Position numbers and translations under genes: made by a program. Positions 1 through 9,079 of a stretch of 64,000 bases of DNA are shown in pieces. The notes beneath the pieces are model-generated. The model saw only the letters and a program-made list of their open reading frames with translations, ran no database searches and was not told the DNA's origin. Position 1 is the first letter of the stretch. Each line of letters begins with the position of its first letter. The stretch comes from Erythrobacter sp. (GTDB taxonomy: Bacteria; Pseudomonadota; Alphaproteobacteria; Sphingomonadales; Sphingomonadaceae): assembly GCA_019739335.1 (NCBI GenBank), contig CP073261.1, forward strand, positions 1,778,501-1,842,500, read 5' to 3'.

Positions 1-855
1 CCGCCGTCAGGCGTGCCGCTACGCGGGGCGATGCTGTTCATGCCGGGGCGCGGCGATGCCTATGAGAAATATCTCGAAAGCCTCGAACATTGGCGCCAGC
101 AGGGCTGGCAGGTCAGCGCCGCGGACTGGCGCGGACAGGGTGGTTCGGGGCGGCTGGGGCTGGACGCGGGCACCGGCCATATCGACGATTTCGCATTGTG
201 GATTGCCGATCTGGCCGATTTCTGGAAGCAGTGGGCGGCAACGAAAGAGGGTCCGCTGGTGCTGGTCGGCCATTCGATGGGTGGGCATCTGGTGCTACGT
301 GCGGTGATCGAGAAGGTGTTGATGCCCGCGCCCGATGCACTGGTGCTCACCGCGCCGATGCTCGACGTGTTTCCCGAACTGGTGCCCCTGCCGGTCAAGC
401 GCGGCTTTGCCCGGATGATGGCGAGGATGGGCGATCCGCGCCGTCCTGCGTGGAAGATCAGCGAGAAGCCCGGCGCGAAAGCGGCTCTGCGCAACACGTT
501 GCTGACGCATGACGAGGATCGCTATGAAGACGAAATGTGGTGGCGGCACGAGCGGCCCGAACTGGAGCTCGGCCCCGGCAGCTGGGGCTGGGTGAAGGGC
601 GCGACCGAAAGTTCCACCGCGCTGTTCCGCCGCGGCGCGCTGGAAAGTGTGCAGGTGCCGGTGTTTATCGTCGCTACCGACGCCGACCGGCTGGTGAGTC
701 CTTCCGCCATCCGCAGCGCCATCGCCCGGCTGCCTCGTGTAGATGCGCTGGTGTTCGGCAAGGAAGCGCGCCACGAAATACTGCGCGAAGTGGACGAGGT
801 GCGCGATCGCGCGCTGGCGGCTATCGACGAATTCCTGGCAGGTGTGGCGGCTTGA
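1..855 (+). CDS. Alpha/beta hydrolase, lysophospholipase-like (5' end outside window)
   Basis: Serine hydrolase of the monoacylglycerol lipase/lysophospholipase type, probably cytoplasmic. The nucleophile elbow GHSMGG is at about residue 86-91 counted from the GTG at position 13. The acid lies in ATDADRLV, and the histidine in ARHEILRE near the C-terminus completes the triad. The frame stays open to base 1 and the family normally has about 30 more N-terminal residues, so the start is probably outside the window. The natural lipid or ester substrate cannot be told. Its stop overlaps the TTG start of the next gene, suggesting translational coupling. Confidence 0.8.
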   Translation, partial: PPSGVPLRGAMLFMPGRGDAYEKYLESLEHWRQQGWQVSAADWRGQGGSGRLGLDAGTGHIDDFALWIADLADFWKQWAATKEGPLVLVGHSMGGHLVLRAVIEKVLMPAPDALVLTAPMLDVFPELVPLPVKRGFARMMARMGDPRRPAWKISEKPGAKAALRNTLLTHDEDRYEDEMWWRHERPELELGPGSWGWVKGATESSTALFRRGALESVQVPVFIVATDADRLVSPSAIRSAIARLPRVDALVFGKEARHEILREVDEVRDRALAAIDEFLAGVAA

Positions 856-1973
856 GCGAGCATTTCGACATTGCGATTGTCGGCGCGGGGATGGCGGGGG
901 CAAGCCTCGCTGCCGAACTGGGCGCCGGATTGAGCGTAGGGGCGCGGGTGGTGTTGCTGGAAGCGGAGGATCGCCCCGGCTACCATGCGACCGGGCGTTC
1001 GGCAGCCTTCTGGGAAGAATGTTACGGTGGGCCGGATATCGTCCCGCTGACGTTGGCATCGGGCGATTGGCTGCGCGAACGAGGCTTCCTGGGCGAGCGC
1101 GGGGCGCTCTACCTGGCGCGGGAGAAGGACGAACCGGCGATCGAGAGTTTCTTCCGCCGCTTTGCCGGATCGGGCGCCAATCCGGTGCGTATCGGGCGCG
1201 AGAGCCTGACCGAATTGGTGCCTGGCCTGCGCCCCGAATGGGACCGCGCGATCCACCAACCGCGCTGCGCCGATATCGATGTGGCTGGGCTGCACCAGCA
1301 TTACCTTGGCGAGGCGCGCAAGGCGGGTGTGGAGCTCTTATGCCGGGCACGCATCGTCGCGGCTGAGCGGACCAGTGAAGGCTGGGTGCTGGGCTTGACT
1401 GACGGGCGGGAAATTCGCGCCGGGGTGCTCGCCAACGCGGCAGGGGCGTGGGCCGACGAACTGGCGCTGCTGGCGGGCGTAGAGCCGCTGGGCATCCAGC
1501 CCTACCGCCGCACGGTGGTGCAATTGCGCACCGATCCCGCGCCACCCGCCACCTTGCCATTGTGCCTCGATATCGCGGGGGAGTTCTATTTCCGCCCCGA
1601 AAGCGGCAAGCTCTGGCTCAGCCCGCACGACGAAAGCCCCTGCGCCCCTTGCGATGCCGCTCCCGAAGAACTGGACGTGGCCCTGGCGATCGACCGGTTC
1701 GAGCAAGTGGTGGACTGGCGGGTGGCGGCGGTCGAACACAAATGGGCCGGGCTGCGCAGCTTCGCGCCCGACCGTTTGCCGGTCTATGGCTTCGACGCAA
1801 ACAAGCCGGGTTTCTTCTGGTTCGTCGGCCAAGGCGGCTACGGCATACAGACGGCTCCGGCCGCCGCAAGGCTGGGTGCGCAACTGCTGTTGCGCTTGCC
1901 GCGCGATGCGATGACACAGGCACTGGATGTAAAATCGTATGCGCCGGACCGCTTCGCCACGGCTCCGGCCTAG
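852..1973 (+). CDS. FAD-dependent oxidoreductase, D-amino-acid/glycine oxidase (DAO) fold
   Basis: 373-residue flavoprotein of the DAO superfamily, which oxidises amines or amino acids (family knowledge). The dinucleotide-binding motif GAGMAG is at residues 11-16, followed by RPGYHATGRSAAFWEE, a pattern of sarcosine/D-amino-acid dehydrogenase-like proteins. The C-terminal stretch FFWFVGQGGYGIQTAPAAA is the second FAD contact. I chose the TTG at 852 because it overlaps the preceding stop (TTGA) and places the FAD motif at the usual N-terminal distance. No partner subunit is adjacent, and the true substrate is unknown. Confidence 0.8.
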   Translation: MSEHFDIAIVGAGMAGASLAAELGAGLSVGARVVLLEAEDRPGYHATGRSAAFWEECYGGPDIVPLTLASGDWLRERGFLGERGALYLAREKDEPAIESFFRRFAGSGANPVRIGRESLTELVPGLRPEWDRAIHQPRCADIDVAGLHQHYLGEARKAGVELLCRARIVAAERTSEGWVLGLTDGREIRAGVLANAAGAWADELALLAGVEPLGIQPYRRTVVQLRTDPAPPATLPLCLDIAGEFYFRPESGKLWLSPHDESPCAPCDAAPEELDVALAIDRFEQVVDWRVAAVEHKWAGLRSFAPDRLPVYGFDANKPGFFWFVGQGGYGIQTAPAAARLGAQLLLRLPRDAMTQALDVKSYAPDRFATAPA

Positions 1974-2027
1974 CCATTCGCCGTGCTTTTGTTATGTCAC
2001 CTGCGGACGATAACAGGAGGGATTTCG

Positions 2028-2210
2028 ATGGCGCATCATTTCAAGATCAAGAAGAACAAGGCGGGCGAATTCGTCGCCTATTTCATGTACAATTCCGAAG
2101 CGATCTTCTGGACCGAAGGCTATTCGTCGAAGGCCAGTGCGAAGAACGCCATCGAATCGATCAAGAAGAACGGTCCCGGTGCCGAAACAGTGGATGAAAG
2201 CGCCGCCTGA
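2028..2210 (+). CDS. YegP-family DUF1508 protein, single repeat
   Basis: 60-residue protein matching one DUF1508 repeat (HHFKIKKNKAGEFVAYF...EGYSSKASAKNAIESIKKN). E. coli YegP carries two such repeats, so this is a one-repeat form. The biochemical role of the family is unclear. The start at 2028 is fixed by a strong AGGAGG at 2015-2020, seven bases upstream. It stands alone between the oxidoreductase and the convergent rnhA. Confidence 0.85.
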   Translation: MAHHFKIKKNKAGEFVAYFMYNSEAIFWTEGYSSKASAKNAIESIKKNGPGAETVDESAA

Positions 2211-2228
2211 GCGATTGAACTTCCGAGA

Positions 2229-2256
2229 GGCCGATCCTGCAAGGGGTCAGCCTTTT
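2229..2256 (+). terminator. Possible rho-independent terminator after the DUF1508 gene
   Basis: Imperfect stem (GGCCGATCC / GGGTCAGCC, one mismatch and one wobble) with a six-base loop and four T residues. It lies between the convergent DUF1508 and rnhA genes. Weak tail, so moderate confidence. Confidence 0.4.
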
Positions 2257-2267
2257 CCTCTGCCCAA

Positions 2268-2702
2268 TTATCTCGCTGCGTCCGCTGCATCGCTGGCGAG
2301 CTTGTCCACCCGTTCGTTCTCCGGGTGGCCATTGTGCCCCTTCACCCATTCCCAGGTGATATCGTGCTTCGCCGCCAGCGCGATCAGTTCATGCCACAGG
2401 TCTTCGTTGCGCACCGGTTTCTTGCTGGCGCTGATCCAGCCCTTGCGCTGCCAGCCGTCGATCCACTTGGTCATGCCGTCGATCAGGTAGCGGCTGTCGG
2501 TGTGCAGCGTGACCTTGCACGGCTCGATCAGCGCGCTGAGCGCCTTGATCGCGGCGGTCATTTCCATGCGGTTGTTGGTGGTGTCCGGTTCGGAGCCGGA
2601 CATTTCCTTCTCGTGCCGCCCCATACGCAGCAAGGCGCCCCAGCCGCCGGGACCGGGATTGCCCTTGCAGGCCCCGTCGGTGAAAATCTCCACCTTTTTC
2701 AT
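2268..2702 (-). CDS. rnhA: Ribonuclease HI
   Basis: 144-residue RNase HI, which cleaves the RNA strand of RNA-DNA hybrids such as primers and R-loops. The N-terminus [17 protein letters not shown] carries the first catalytic Asp. NNRMEM supplies the Glu, [10 protein letters not shown] the second Asp, and [13 protein letters not shown] the C-terminal His/Asp region. Length is normal for the family. A longer in-frame extension upstream exists, but the ATG at 2702 fits the domain start and overlaps the thrB stop (ATGA). It is the last gene of the ispH-thrB-rnhA operon. Confidence 0.95.
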   Translation of the reverse strand: MKKVEIFTDGACKGNPGPGGWGALLRMGRHEKEMSGSEPDTTNNRMEMTAAIKALSALIEPCKVTLHTDSRYLIDGMTKWIDGWQRKGWISASKKPVRNEDLWHELIALAAKHDITWEWVKGHNGHPENERVDKLASDAADAAR

Positions 2703-3694
2703 GCGAAGACCTTGTCCCCCTCGCGCAGATAGAAGTGCAGCCGCCGATGAAAATCCATCGGGTCCTTGCGCGTTACCATCGCATCGGCGGGGGTATCGAT
2801 CCAATCCTGCGCACGACTGGAAATGAACCGCAGCGCCGCGCCCTGCGCCAGCAGCGGCATTGCGCGGCGTTCGATATCAAGCAGTTCGCGTACCGATTGA
2901 TAGCCCGCGATCAGTGCCCGTCCCACTTCGGCGCGGTATGTGCGCCCGCCGTCGGCGAAGCTCCAGGCGGCGTGGGTGACTGCCAGATCGTAAGCCATCA
3001 TATCGTGGCACGCGAAGTAGAAATCGATCAGCCCGCTCACCCGCTCGCCGAGCATCAGGACATTGTCGGGGAACAGGTCGGAATGGATTATCGAGCGCGG
3101 CAGGTCTTGCGGCCAGTCGCGCGCCACCCGCTGCGCTTCGGCAATGGCGGCGGGGAGCGCCGGGTCGATAGCGGCAAGTGCTTCCGTCCCGCAATCGGCC
3201 AGCACCCGGGCGGAGGTCTCCGGTCCGAGTTCGTTCCGGCGTTGCACCGGGAAACTCTCGGCCGCCGCGTGCATCTGCGCGAGCACCATACCAACATTGC
3301 GCGCCTGCGCCGGAGTGGGCTCGCCCACCGAGACGCCGGGGATGAATTCGATCAGCGCCACCGCCTTGCCTGCCCCGGCCCCCGAGCCGGGGTCGCCCAG
3401 CCAGCGATGCGAATTGCCCTCCCGATCGTGCACGGTGCCCGGCACCGGGCAGTCGCGCGCGGCAAGGTGATCGAGCAGGTCGAGGAAGAACGGCAGGTCG
3501 GCCAGATCGATGCGCCGTTCGTACATCGTCAGGATAAAGCGCGCACCTTTGCCATCCGCGCCGGTGGTTTCGATCAGCCAGTTGGAATTGGAAACGCCCT
3601 CGGCAATGCCCTTGGCTGATACCAGTTCACCGACATCGTAATGCGCGATAAGACTGGCAAGCACTTCTGCCGTGAGATGTGTGTAGACCGCCAC
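2699..3694 (-). CDS. thrB: Homoserine kinase (choline-kinase-like type)
   Basis: 331-residue ThrB of the aminoglycoside-phosphotransferase fold found in alphaproteobacteria, not the GHMP type of E. coli. It phosphorylates L-homoserine on the way to threonine. The Brenner motif [10 protein letters not shown] holds the catalytic Asp and Asn, and [10 protein letters not shown] is the metal-binding Asp segment. I chose the GTG at 3694 ([13 protein letters not shown]...) because family members begin with this sequence. It sits 10 bases after ispH and overlaps rnhA by four bases, a gene order conserved in the class. Confidence 0.93.
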   Translation of the reverse strand: MAVYTHLTAEVLASLIAHYDVGELVSAKGIAEGVSNSNWLIETTGADGKGARFILTMYERRIDLADLPFFLDLLDHLAARDCPVPGTVHDREGNSHRWLGDPGSGAGAGKAVALIEFIPGVSVGEPTPAQARNVGMVLAQMHAAAESFPVQRRNELGPETSARVLADCGTEALAAIDPALPAAIAEAQRVARDWPQDLPRSIIHSDLFPDNVLMLGERVSGLIDFYFACHDMMAYDLAVTHAAWSFADGGRTYRAEVGRALIAGYQSVRELLDIERRAMPLLAQGAALRFISSRAQDWIDTPADAMVTRKDPMDFHRRLHFYLREGDKVFA

Positions 3695-3704
3695 GCTCGC
3701 GTGC

Positions 3705-4679
3705 CTATTCGGTAAGCTCGCGCGGCAGCTTGAACACCATCTTTTCCTCGACCGTGCGCACGTTGCGCTCTTCCACGGTGCGCCATTCACCCAGCCGGGC
3801 GATAACCTCGCGCACCAGCACTTCCGGAGCGGAGGCTCCAGCCGTCAACCCCAGCGTCCCCACACCTTCAAGCCACTCGGAGTCGATTTCGCTCGCACGC
3901 TGGATCAGCCGCGCCTGGGTACCCATCCGTTCTGCCACTTCCACCAGCCGCAACGAATTGGACGAATTGGGCGCGCCGATCACCAGCAGCAGATCGCAGC
4001 TTTCCGTAATCGCCTTCACCGCTGCCTGACGATTCGATGTGGCGTAACAGATGTCTTCCGCCTTGGGCGCGACGATCTGCGGATAGCGCGCCTTGAGCGC
4101 TTCGATCAGTTCCGCCGTATCGTCCACCGAAAGCGTGGTCTGGGTGAGGAAGGCGAGAGAATCCTCCTGCGTGAACGGCAGGCGAGCAACGTCCTCCAGC
4201 GTTTCCACCAGAGTCATTCGCCCTTCGGGCACCTGCCCCATCGTGCCGATCACTTCGGGATGGCCCTCGTGGCCGATGAAAATGATGTGCTGGCCTTTCT
4301 CGATCTGCCGTTCGGCCTGCCGGTGGACCTTGCTCACCAGCGGGCAGGTAGCATCGAGATAGATCATCTTGCGCCGCTCGGCCTCGGCGGGCACCGACTT
4401 GGGAACGCCGTGGGCGCTGAATACCACTGGCGCATCGTCGGGCACTTCGTCCAGTTCCTCGACGAAGATCGCCCCCTTTTCGCGCAATCCCTCCACCACG
4501 TAGCGGTTGTGGACGATCTCGTGCCGGACATAGACCGGGGCACCGAAGCGTTCGATCGATTTCTCGACGATTTCGATGGCGCGGTCCACACCGGCGCAAA
4601 AGCCGCGCGGCGAAGCGATCAGCACGGTGAGCGGGCGTTTCGCCGCATCGGCGCTGTTTTCGTGAAAGGGGGCGTTCAT
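3705..4679 (-). CDS. ispH: 4-hydroxy-3-methylbut-2-enyl diphosphate reductase
   Basis: 324-residue IspH (LytB), last enzyme of the MEP isoprenoid pathway; it reduces HMBPP to IPP and DMAPP through a [4Fe-4S] cluster. The three cluster cysteines are visible at residues 28 (PRGFCAG), 112 (DATCPLVSK) and 211 ([10 protein letters not shown]). The substrate histidines are in HEIVHNR and HEGHPE, and the catalytic glutamate is probably the one just after HEGH. First gene of the operon with thrB and rnhA, and divergent from the lipoprotein gene at 4784. Confidence 0.97.
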   Translation of the reverse strand: MNAPFHENSADAAKRPLTVLIASPRGFCAGVDRAIEIVEKSIERFGAPVYVRHEIVHNRYVVEGLREKGAIFVEELDEVPDDAPVVFSAHGVPKSVPAEAERRKMIYLDATCPLVSKVHRQAERQIEKGQHIIFIGHEGHPEVIGTMGQVPEGRMTLVETLEDVARLPFTQEDSLAFLTQTTLSVDDTAELIEALKARYPQIVAPKAEDICYATSNRQAAVKAITESCDLLLVIGAPNSSNSLRLVEVAERMGTQARLIQRASEIDSEWLEGVGTLGLTAGASAPEVLVREVIARLGEWRTVEERNVRTVEEKMVFKLPRELTE

Positions 4680-4783
4680 AGTGCTGCCTCTAGCGGTTGT
4701 CGCGCCCCTGCGAAAGGGCTAGGGGGCTGTTCCCCGGATCAGGTTTCTAAGTCGCCCCGATCCCGCCAGTATCAAGGACGCAT

Positions 4784-5434
4784 ATGCAGTTTCGACCCGC
4801 GCTGATTGCTCTCGCCACTTCGGTTGCCCTGCTGGCAGGGTGCAAATCCGATGGCGAGATTGTGGTGGACCAGAGCGTGGGAATCACGGCGCTGCGATCG
4901 GTGTGCCCGGCGGTGGGCGTGCCCAACTATACCGGCGATATGACGCTGTTCTCCCCCGCCAGCGCACGCACGGCCGATGCGCTCGATGTCAGCGCGGCGA
5001 TTACCAATGTCCGCAGCACCTGCAACGATACCGGGGCGCAGGTTTACACCACCGCAACTTTCGATGTGCTCGCCACCCGCCGCAACACCAGCGGCGCGCG
5101 GACGGTGGAACTGCCCTATTTCTCCACCGTGATGCGCGGCGGCAATTCGGTTGTCGCCAAGCGGGTAGGTACGGTGACGCTCACCTTTGCGGACGGGCAG
5201 GAACGTGCACAGGCCACCGGCACGGCAGGCGCCTATGTCGATCGCGCCGAAGCGACCCTGCCTGAAGATATCCGCGAACGCATCACGCGTCGCCGCCGCG
5301 CGGGCGACCAGTCCGCCGCGATCGATCCGCTGACCGAACCCGATGTCCGCGCCGCGATTGCCCGGGCGACGTTCGAACTGCTGATCGGCTTCCAGTTGAG
5401 CGAAGAGCAGTTGGCCTACAACGCAACCCGGTAG
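4784..5434 (+). CDS. Predicted lipoprotein of unknown function
   Basis: 216 residues with a lipoprotein signal peptide: short basic start, hydrophobic stretch and lipobox LLAGC, with acylated Cys at about residue 19. Asp is not at position +2 (it is Lys), so outer-membrane sorting is plausible. The mature part is rich in beta-prone segments (VYTTATFDVLATRR, KRVGTVTLTFADG) and contains two further cysteines. I do not recognise a characterised family. It is upstream of argS by 55 bases on the same strand and may be co-transcribed. Confidence 0.8.
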   Translation: MQFRPALIALATSVALLAGCKSDGEIVVDQSVGITALRSVCPAVGVPNYTGDMTLFSPASARTADALDVSAAITNVRSTCNDTGAQVYTTATFDVLATRRNTSGARTVELPYFSTVMRGGNSVVAKRVGTVTLTFADGQERAQATGTAGAYVDRAEATLPEDIRERITRRRRAGDQSAAIDPLTEPDVRAAIARATFELLIGFQLSEEQLAYNATR

Positions 5435-5489
5435 AGCGGGGCGGTAAGGCGCTTTCCTGCCTGTGCCAAACAGGGTAACGGCGCTGCCC

Positions 5490-7238
5490 ATGTCTGATAT
5501 CCACACTCTCTACGCCGCCTTTGGCGCGCGGATCGATGCCGTCCTCTCCGCGCTGGAAATGGAAGGCGCGCTGCCGCCCGGCGCCAGCCGCACGAATGTC
5601 AGCGTGGAACCGCCGCGCGATCCCTCGCATGGCGACCTGTCCACCAATGCCGCGATGGTGCTGGCCAAGGCGGCGAGCACCAATCCGCGCGCGCTGGCGG
5701 AAAAGATCGTCGCCCATCTGGACCGCGATCCGCTGATCGAAAGCGCGGAAATTGCCGGGCCGGGGTTCATCAATCTGCGCCTCGCGCCGCAAGTGTGGAC
5801 CGACGAGATCGCCGCCATCGCCGCGCTGGCCGACGATTATGGCACGTCCACCATGGGCGCGGGCAGCCGAGTGAATGTGGAATACGTTTCCGCCAATCCG
5901 ACCGGCCCGATGCACATGGGCCATTGCCGCGGCGCAGTGGTGGGCGATGCACTCGCAAGCCTGCTCGAATTCGCCGGACATGCAGTGACGCGCGAATACT
6001 ACGTCAACGACGCGGGCGGCCAGGTCGATACGCTCGCCCGCTCGGCGCACCTGCGTTACCGCGAGGCGCTGGGGGAAGATATCGGTGACATTCCCGAGGG
6101 TTACTATCCGGGCGATTACCTGAAACCGATCGGCGCGCAGCTGGCGGAGCGGTTCGGTGCTTCCTATCGCACCGCCCCGGAAAGCGAGTGGCTGGCGGTG
6201 TTCCGCAAGGCGGCGGTGGCAGGCATGATGGCGATGATCCGCTCGGATCTCGCGCTGCTCGGCATCCAGCACGATGTGTTCTCCTCCGAGGCCGAATTGC
6301 AGGAAGCGAAGAAGCCCGAAGCCGCCGAGGCGTGGCTGCGCCAGCACGATCTGGTTTACGACGGCGTACTCGAAGCACCCAAGGGCAAGGCTCCGCCGGA
6401 GGACTGGGAGCCGGTCGAACTGCCGCTGTTCCGCAGCACGAAGTTCGGCGACGACCAGGACCGCCCGATCCGCAAGTCGGACGGCAAGTGGACCTATTTC
6501 GGTGCCGATCTCGCCTATCACATGCAGAAGGCCGAGAATGCCGACGCGCTCATCGACATCTGGGGCGCGGACCATGCGGGCACGGTGAAGCGGATCAAGG
6601 CGGCGGTCGCGGCGCTTTCCGAGGGCCAAGGAAAGCCGATCCCGTTCGACGTGAAGCTGGTACAAATGGTGCAATTGCTGCGCGGCGGCGAGCCGGTGAA
6701 GATGTCCAAACGCAGCGGCAATTTCGTCACCATTGCCGACATGGTGGAGGAAGTGGGCAAGGACGTGGTGCGCTTCACCATGCTCACCCGCAAGCCCGAA
6801 GCGCAGATGGATTTCGATTTCGCCAAGGTGGTCGAAGCGTCGAAGGACAATCCGGTGTTCTATGTGCAGTATGCCCATGCGCGGATCCGCTCGATCTTGC
6901 GCAAGGCAGCGGACGAGGGGATCGTGCCTTCGGGAGACGCGCTGGACCAACTGACGCCGGACGATCTCGCGCTGGTCAAGCAGGCGGCGCAGTTCCCGCG
7001 CGAAGTGGAAGCGGCGGCGCGGGCGCGCGAACCGCACCGGATCGCCTTCTACCTCTACGAACTCGCGGCGTCATTCCACGGCCTGTGGAACATGGGTAAC
7101 GACGATCCGCGCAAACGCTTCATTGTGGCACAGGACCCGGCGCTTTCGGCGGCGCGACTTTTCCTCGCGTCGCAGATCGGGCAGGTAATTCGTAACGGTC
7201 TGGCGCTATTGGGCGTGGAGGCGGTCGAGGAGTTGTAA
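5490..7238 (+). CDS. argS: Arginyl-tRNA synthetase
   Basis: 582-residue class I synthetase that charges tRNA-Arg. The N-terminal Add-1 domain leads into the HIGH-type motif HMGH within SANPTGPMHMGHCRGAVVGD. KMSKRSGNFV is the KMSKS-type loop, and the C-terminal anticodon-binding DALR domain ends the protein. An upstream in-frame GTG at 5463 would add nine residues; the ATG at 5490 (MSDIHTLYAAFG) is the usual start. First gene of the run argS-SPOR-nagZ-scpAB-tatABC. Confidence 0.97.
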   Translation: MSDIHTLYAAFGARIDAVLSALEMEGALPPGASRTNVSVEPPRDPSHGDLSTNAAMVLAKAASTNPRALAEKIVAHLDRDPLIESAEIAGPGFINLRLAPQVWTDEIAAIAALADDYGTSTMGAGSRVNVEYVSANPTGPMHMGHCRGAVVGDALASLLEFAGHAVTREYYVNDAGGQVDTLARSAHLRYREALGEDIGDIPEGYYPGDYLKPIGAQLAERFGASYRTAPESEWLAVFRKAAVAGMMAMIRSDLALLGIQHDVFSSEAELQEAKKPEAAEAWLRQHDLVYDGVLEAPKGKAPPEDWEPVELPLFRSTKFGDDQDRPIRKSDGKWTYFGADLAYHMQKAENADALIDIWGADHAGTVKRIKAAVAALSEGQGKPIPFDVKLVQMVQLLRGGEPVKMSKRSGNFVTIADMVEEVGKDVVRFTMLTRKPEAQMDFDFAKVVEASKDNPVFYVQYAHARIRSILRKAADEGIVPSGDALDQLTPDDLALVKQAAQFPREVEAAARAREPHRIAFYLYELAASFHGLWNMGNDDPRKRFIVAQDPALSAARLFLASQIGQVIRNGLALLGVEAVEEL

Positions 7239-7240
7239 TC

Positions 7241-7975
7241 ATGACGGGGTTTGGGGCCTATCCGGGGGACAGGGACGAGGACCTGGGAAACGTGGCGGAA
7301 AATGAAAACTGGGCGGATGAGGAGCAGTTGACTCTCGCGCAGGACGATGACGATCTGCCGTGGCTCGAAGCCGACGATTACGAGGAAGAGCAGGGGTTCG
7401 ATTTTCGCCTGATCGGCTACGCCGTGCTCGGCCTCGCCGTGGTCGGAGCGCTGCTGGCAGCGATCTGGTGGTTTACCCGCGATCGCGCCGATCCCGAACT
7501 GGTGGCCGATGGCAGCACCATCGAAGCGCCCGAAGGCGCCTACAAGCAGCGCCCGGATGATGCGGGCGGAGCCGAGGTGAGGGGGACGGGCGACCAGGCC
7601 TTTGCGGTAGCCGAGGGTCAAGGCACGCGCGGGCGGATCGCCAGCGAGGACGGCGGCGACAGCGATCCGCAACCGTCCATTGATGTGGCGCAGGCCGATG
7701 CCAATGCCGACGACGATGCGACGGACGCAGCGCCCATCAGCGGCGCGGTCTATGTCCAGATCGGCGCCTATGGCAGCCGCGCCGATGCCGATGCTGCGTG
7801 GAGCCGCGAAGCCGGGCGCTATTCGGTGCTCTCCGGGATGCGCCACCGGGTGGTGGAAGGCGATGTCAACGGCGCCAAGGTCTATCGCCTGCAGGCCATT
7901 GCCGGGGATCGCGCGAGCGCCGATGCGACCTGCCGTTCGATCCGTAGTGCAGGCGGGGATTGCTACATTCGTTGA
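7241..7975 (+). CDS. SPOR-domain membrane protein
   Basis: 244-residue bitopic inner-membrane protein. An acidic cytoplasmic N-terminus of about 60 residues is followed by one membrane segment (LIGYAVLGLAVVGALLAAIWWF) and a low-complexity Asp/Ala/Gly linker. The C-terminal SPOR domain spans about residues 168-244 (VYVQIGAYGSRADADAAW...CRSIRSAGGDCYIR). SPOR domains bind denuded peptidoglycan at the septum, so a division role is likely. It begins two bases after argS and is followed by a terminator-like hairpin. Its place between argS and nagZ fits cell-wall turnover. Confidence 0.88.
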   Translation: MTGFGAYPGDRDEDLGNVAENENWADEEQLTLAQDDDDLPWLEADDYEEEQGFDFRLIGYAVLGLAVVGALLAAIWWFTRDRADPELVADGSTIEAPEGAYKQRPDDAGGAEVRGTGDQAFAVAEGQGTRGRIASEDGGDSDPQPSIDVAQADANADDDATDAAPISGAVYVQIGAYGSRADADAAWSREAGRYSVLSGMRHRVVEGDVNGAKVYRLQAIAGDRASADATCRSIRSAGGDCYIR

Positions 7976-7980
7976 GAAAC

Positions 7981-7999
7981 GCCCCAGCCGGGGGCTTTT
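7981..7999 (+). terminator. Rho-independent terminator-like hairpin after the SPOR gene
   Basis: Five-base GC stem GCCCC/GGGGC with a five-base loop, followed directly by TTTT. A competing longer stem (GCCGGGG/CCCCGGC) overlaps it. It would partly separate argS-SPOR from nagZ-scpAB. Confidence 0.55.
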
Positions 8000-8059
8000 C
8001 CCCGGCAGGCTGGCGCGAATTGCTTGCGTGATGGCAGGGTTTCAGGCGTAAATGAGCCG

Positions 8060-9079
8060 ATGACGCCCGCGATTTTCAGTACGTCCGGCCTGCGACTGAC
8101 CGCAGACGAACGCGCCTTCTTCAAGGAAGCCGATCCGGCGGGCTACATCCTGTTCGGGCGTAATGTGCAGGACCGCGAGCAGTTGCGCGCGCTGACCGGC
8201 GATCTGCGCAGCATCCACGGGCGCGACAAGCTCCTGATCAGTATCGACCAGGAAGGCGGGCGGGTGGCGCGGATGAAGCCGCCCGAATGGCCCGCCTATC
8301 CGCCGCAAGGCCGGTTTGCCGAACTCTACGACATCGCGCCTGCAAGCGCGATTCAGGCGGCGCGAGCGAACGCGCAACTACTGGCGCTGGACCTCAATGA
8401 AGTCGGCATTACCGTGGATTACCTTCCGCTGCTCGACGTGCGGGTAGAAGGCGCGCACGATGTGATCGGGGACCGGGCGCTGGGTGCGGAGCCGATGCAG
8501 GTGGCGGCGCTGGGCCGCGCGGTACTCGACGGGCTGGCGCGCGGCGGGGTGGCGGGCTGCATCAAGCATATGCCGGGCCATGGGCGGGCAGCGGTGGACA
8601 GCCACAAGGACTTGCCGGTTGTGACCGCGAGCGACGCCGAACTGGAAACCGACATCGCGCCTTTCGCCAGGCTGGCGCACGCACCGATGGCGATGACCGC
8701 GCATATCCGCTTCACCGCTTGGGATGCGGAGCATCCGGCGACACAGTCAGAGTTCGTGATCGAGCAGATCATCCGCAAGCGGATCGGTTTCTCCGGCCTG
8801 CTGCTGACCGACGACATCGACATGCAGGCGCTCGGCGGGACGATTCCTGAACGCTCTGCGCTTGCGCACAAGGCCGGGTGCGATGTGGTGCTCAACTGCT
8901 GGGCCAAACTCGACGAGATGCAGGGCACGGTAAATGCGCTGCCCGCGATGTCCGAAGTCACTGCTGCACGGCTGGAGCAGGCGCTGGCGGGAGTGGGTGA
9001 GCCGACCGACAGCACTCCGCGCGCCGAACTGCTGGAAGCGCGCGATAGCTTGCTCGCCATTGTGAAGGCGGCGGCGTGA
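8060..9079 (+). CDS. nagZ: Beta-N-acetylhexosaminidase, GH3
   Basis: 339-residue cytoplasmic GH3 enzyme that removes N-acetylglucosamine from muropeptides during peptidoglycan recycling. The hallmark KHMPGHGRAAVDSHKDLP (a KH(F)PGHG...DSHxxxP loop with the catalytic His) and the nucleophile segment LLTDDIDMQAL are both present. DQEGGRVARM is the conserved N-terminal motif. Start chosen at the ATG at 8060, since the frame upstream is not conserved. Its stop overlaps the scpA start (GTGA). Confidence 0.93.
   Translation: MTPAIFSTSGLRLTADERAFFKEADPAGYILFGRNVQDREQLRALTGDLRSIHGRDKLLISIDQEGGRVARMKPPEWPAYPPQGRFAELYDIAPASAIQAARANAQLLALDLNEVGITVDYLPLLDVRVEGAHDVIGDRALGAEPMQVAALGRAVLDGLARGGVAGCIKHMPGHGRAAVDSHKDLPVVTASDAELETDIAPFARLAHAPMAMTAHIRFTAWDAEHPATQSEFVIEQIIRKRIGFSGLLLTDDIDMQALGGTIPERSALAHKAGCDVVLNCWAKLDEMQGTVNALPAMSEVTAARLEQALAGVGEPTDSTPRAELLEARDSLLAIVKAAA

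Noticed and set aside
2703..2804. N-terminal extension of rnhA to 2804
   Set aside because: RNase HI starts at MKKVEIF (2702); the extension is antiparallel to no conserved segment and lies in the thrB coding region.
3694..3790. N-terminal extension of thrB to 3790
   Set aside because: It would overlap the end of ispH and lacks similarity to homoserine kinases; the GTG at 3694 fits the family start.
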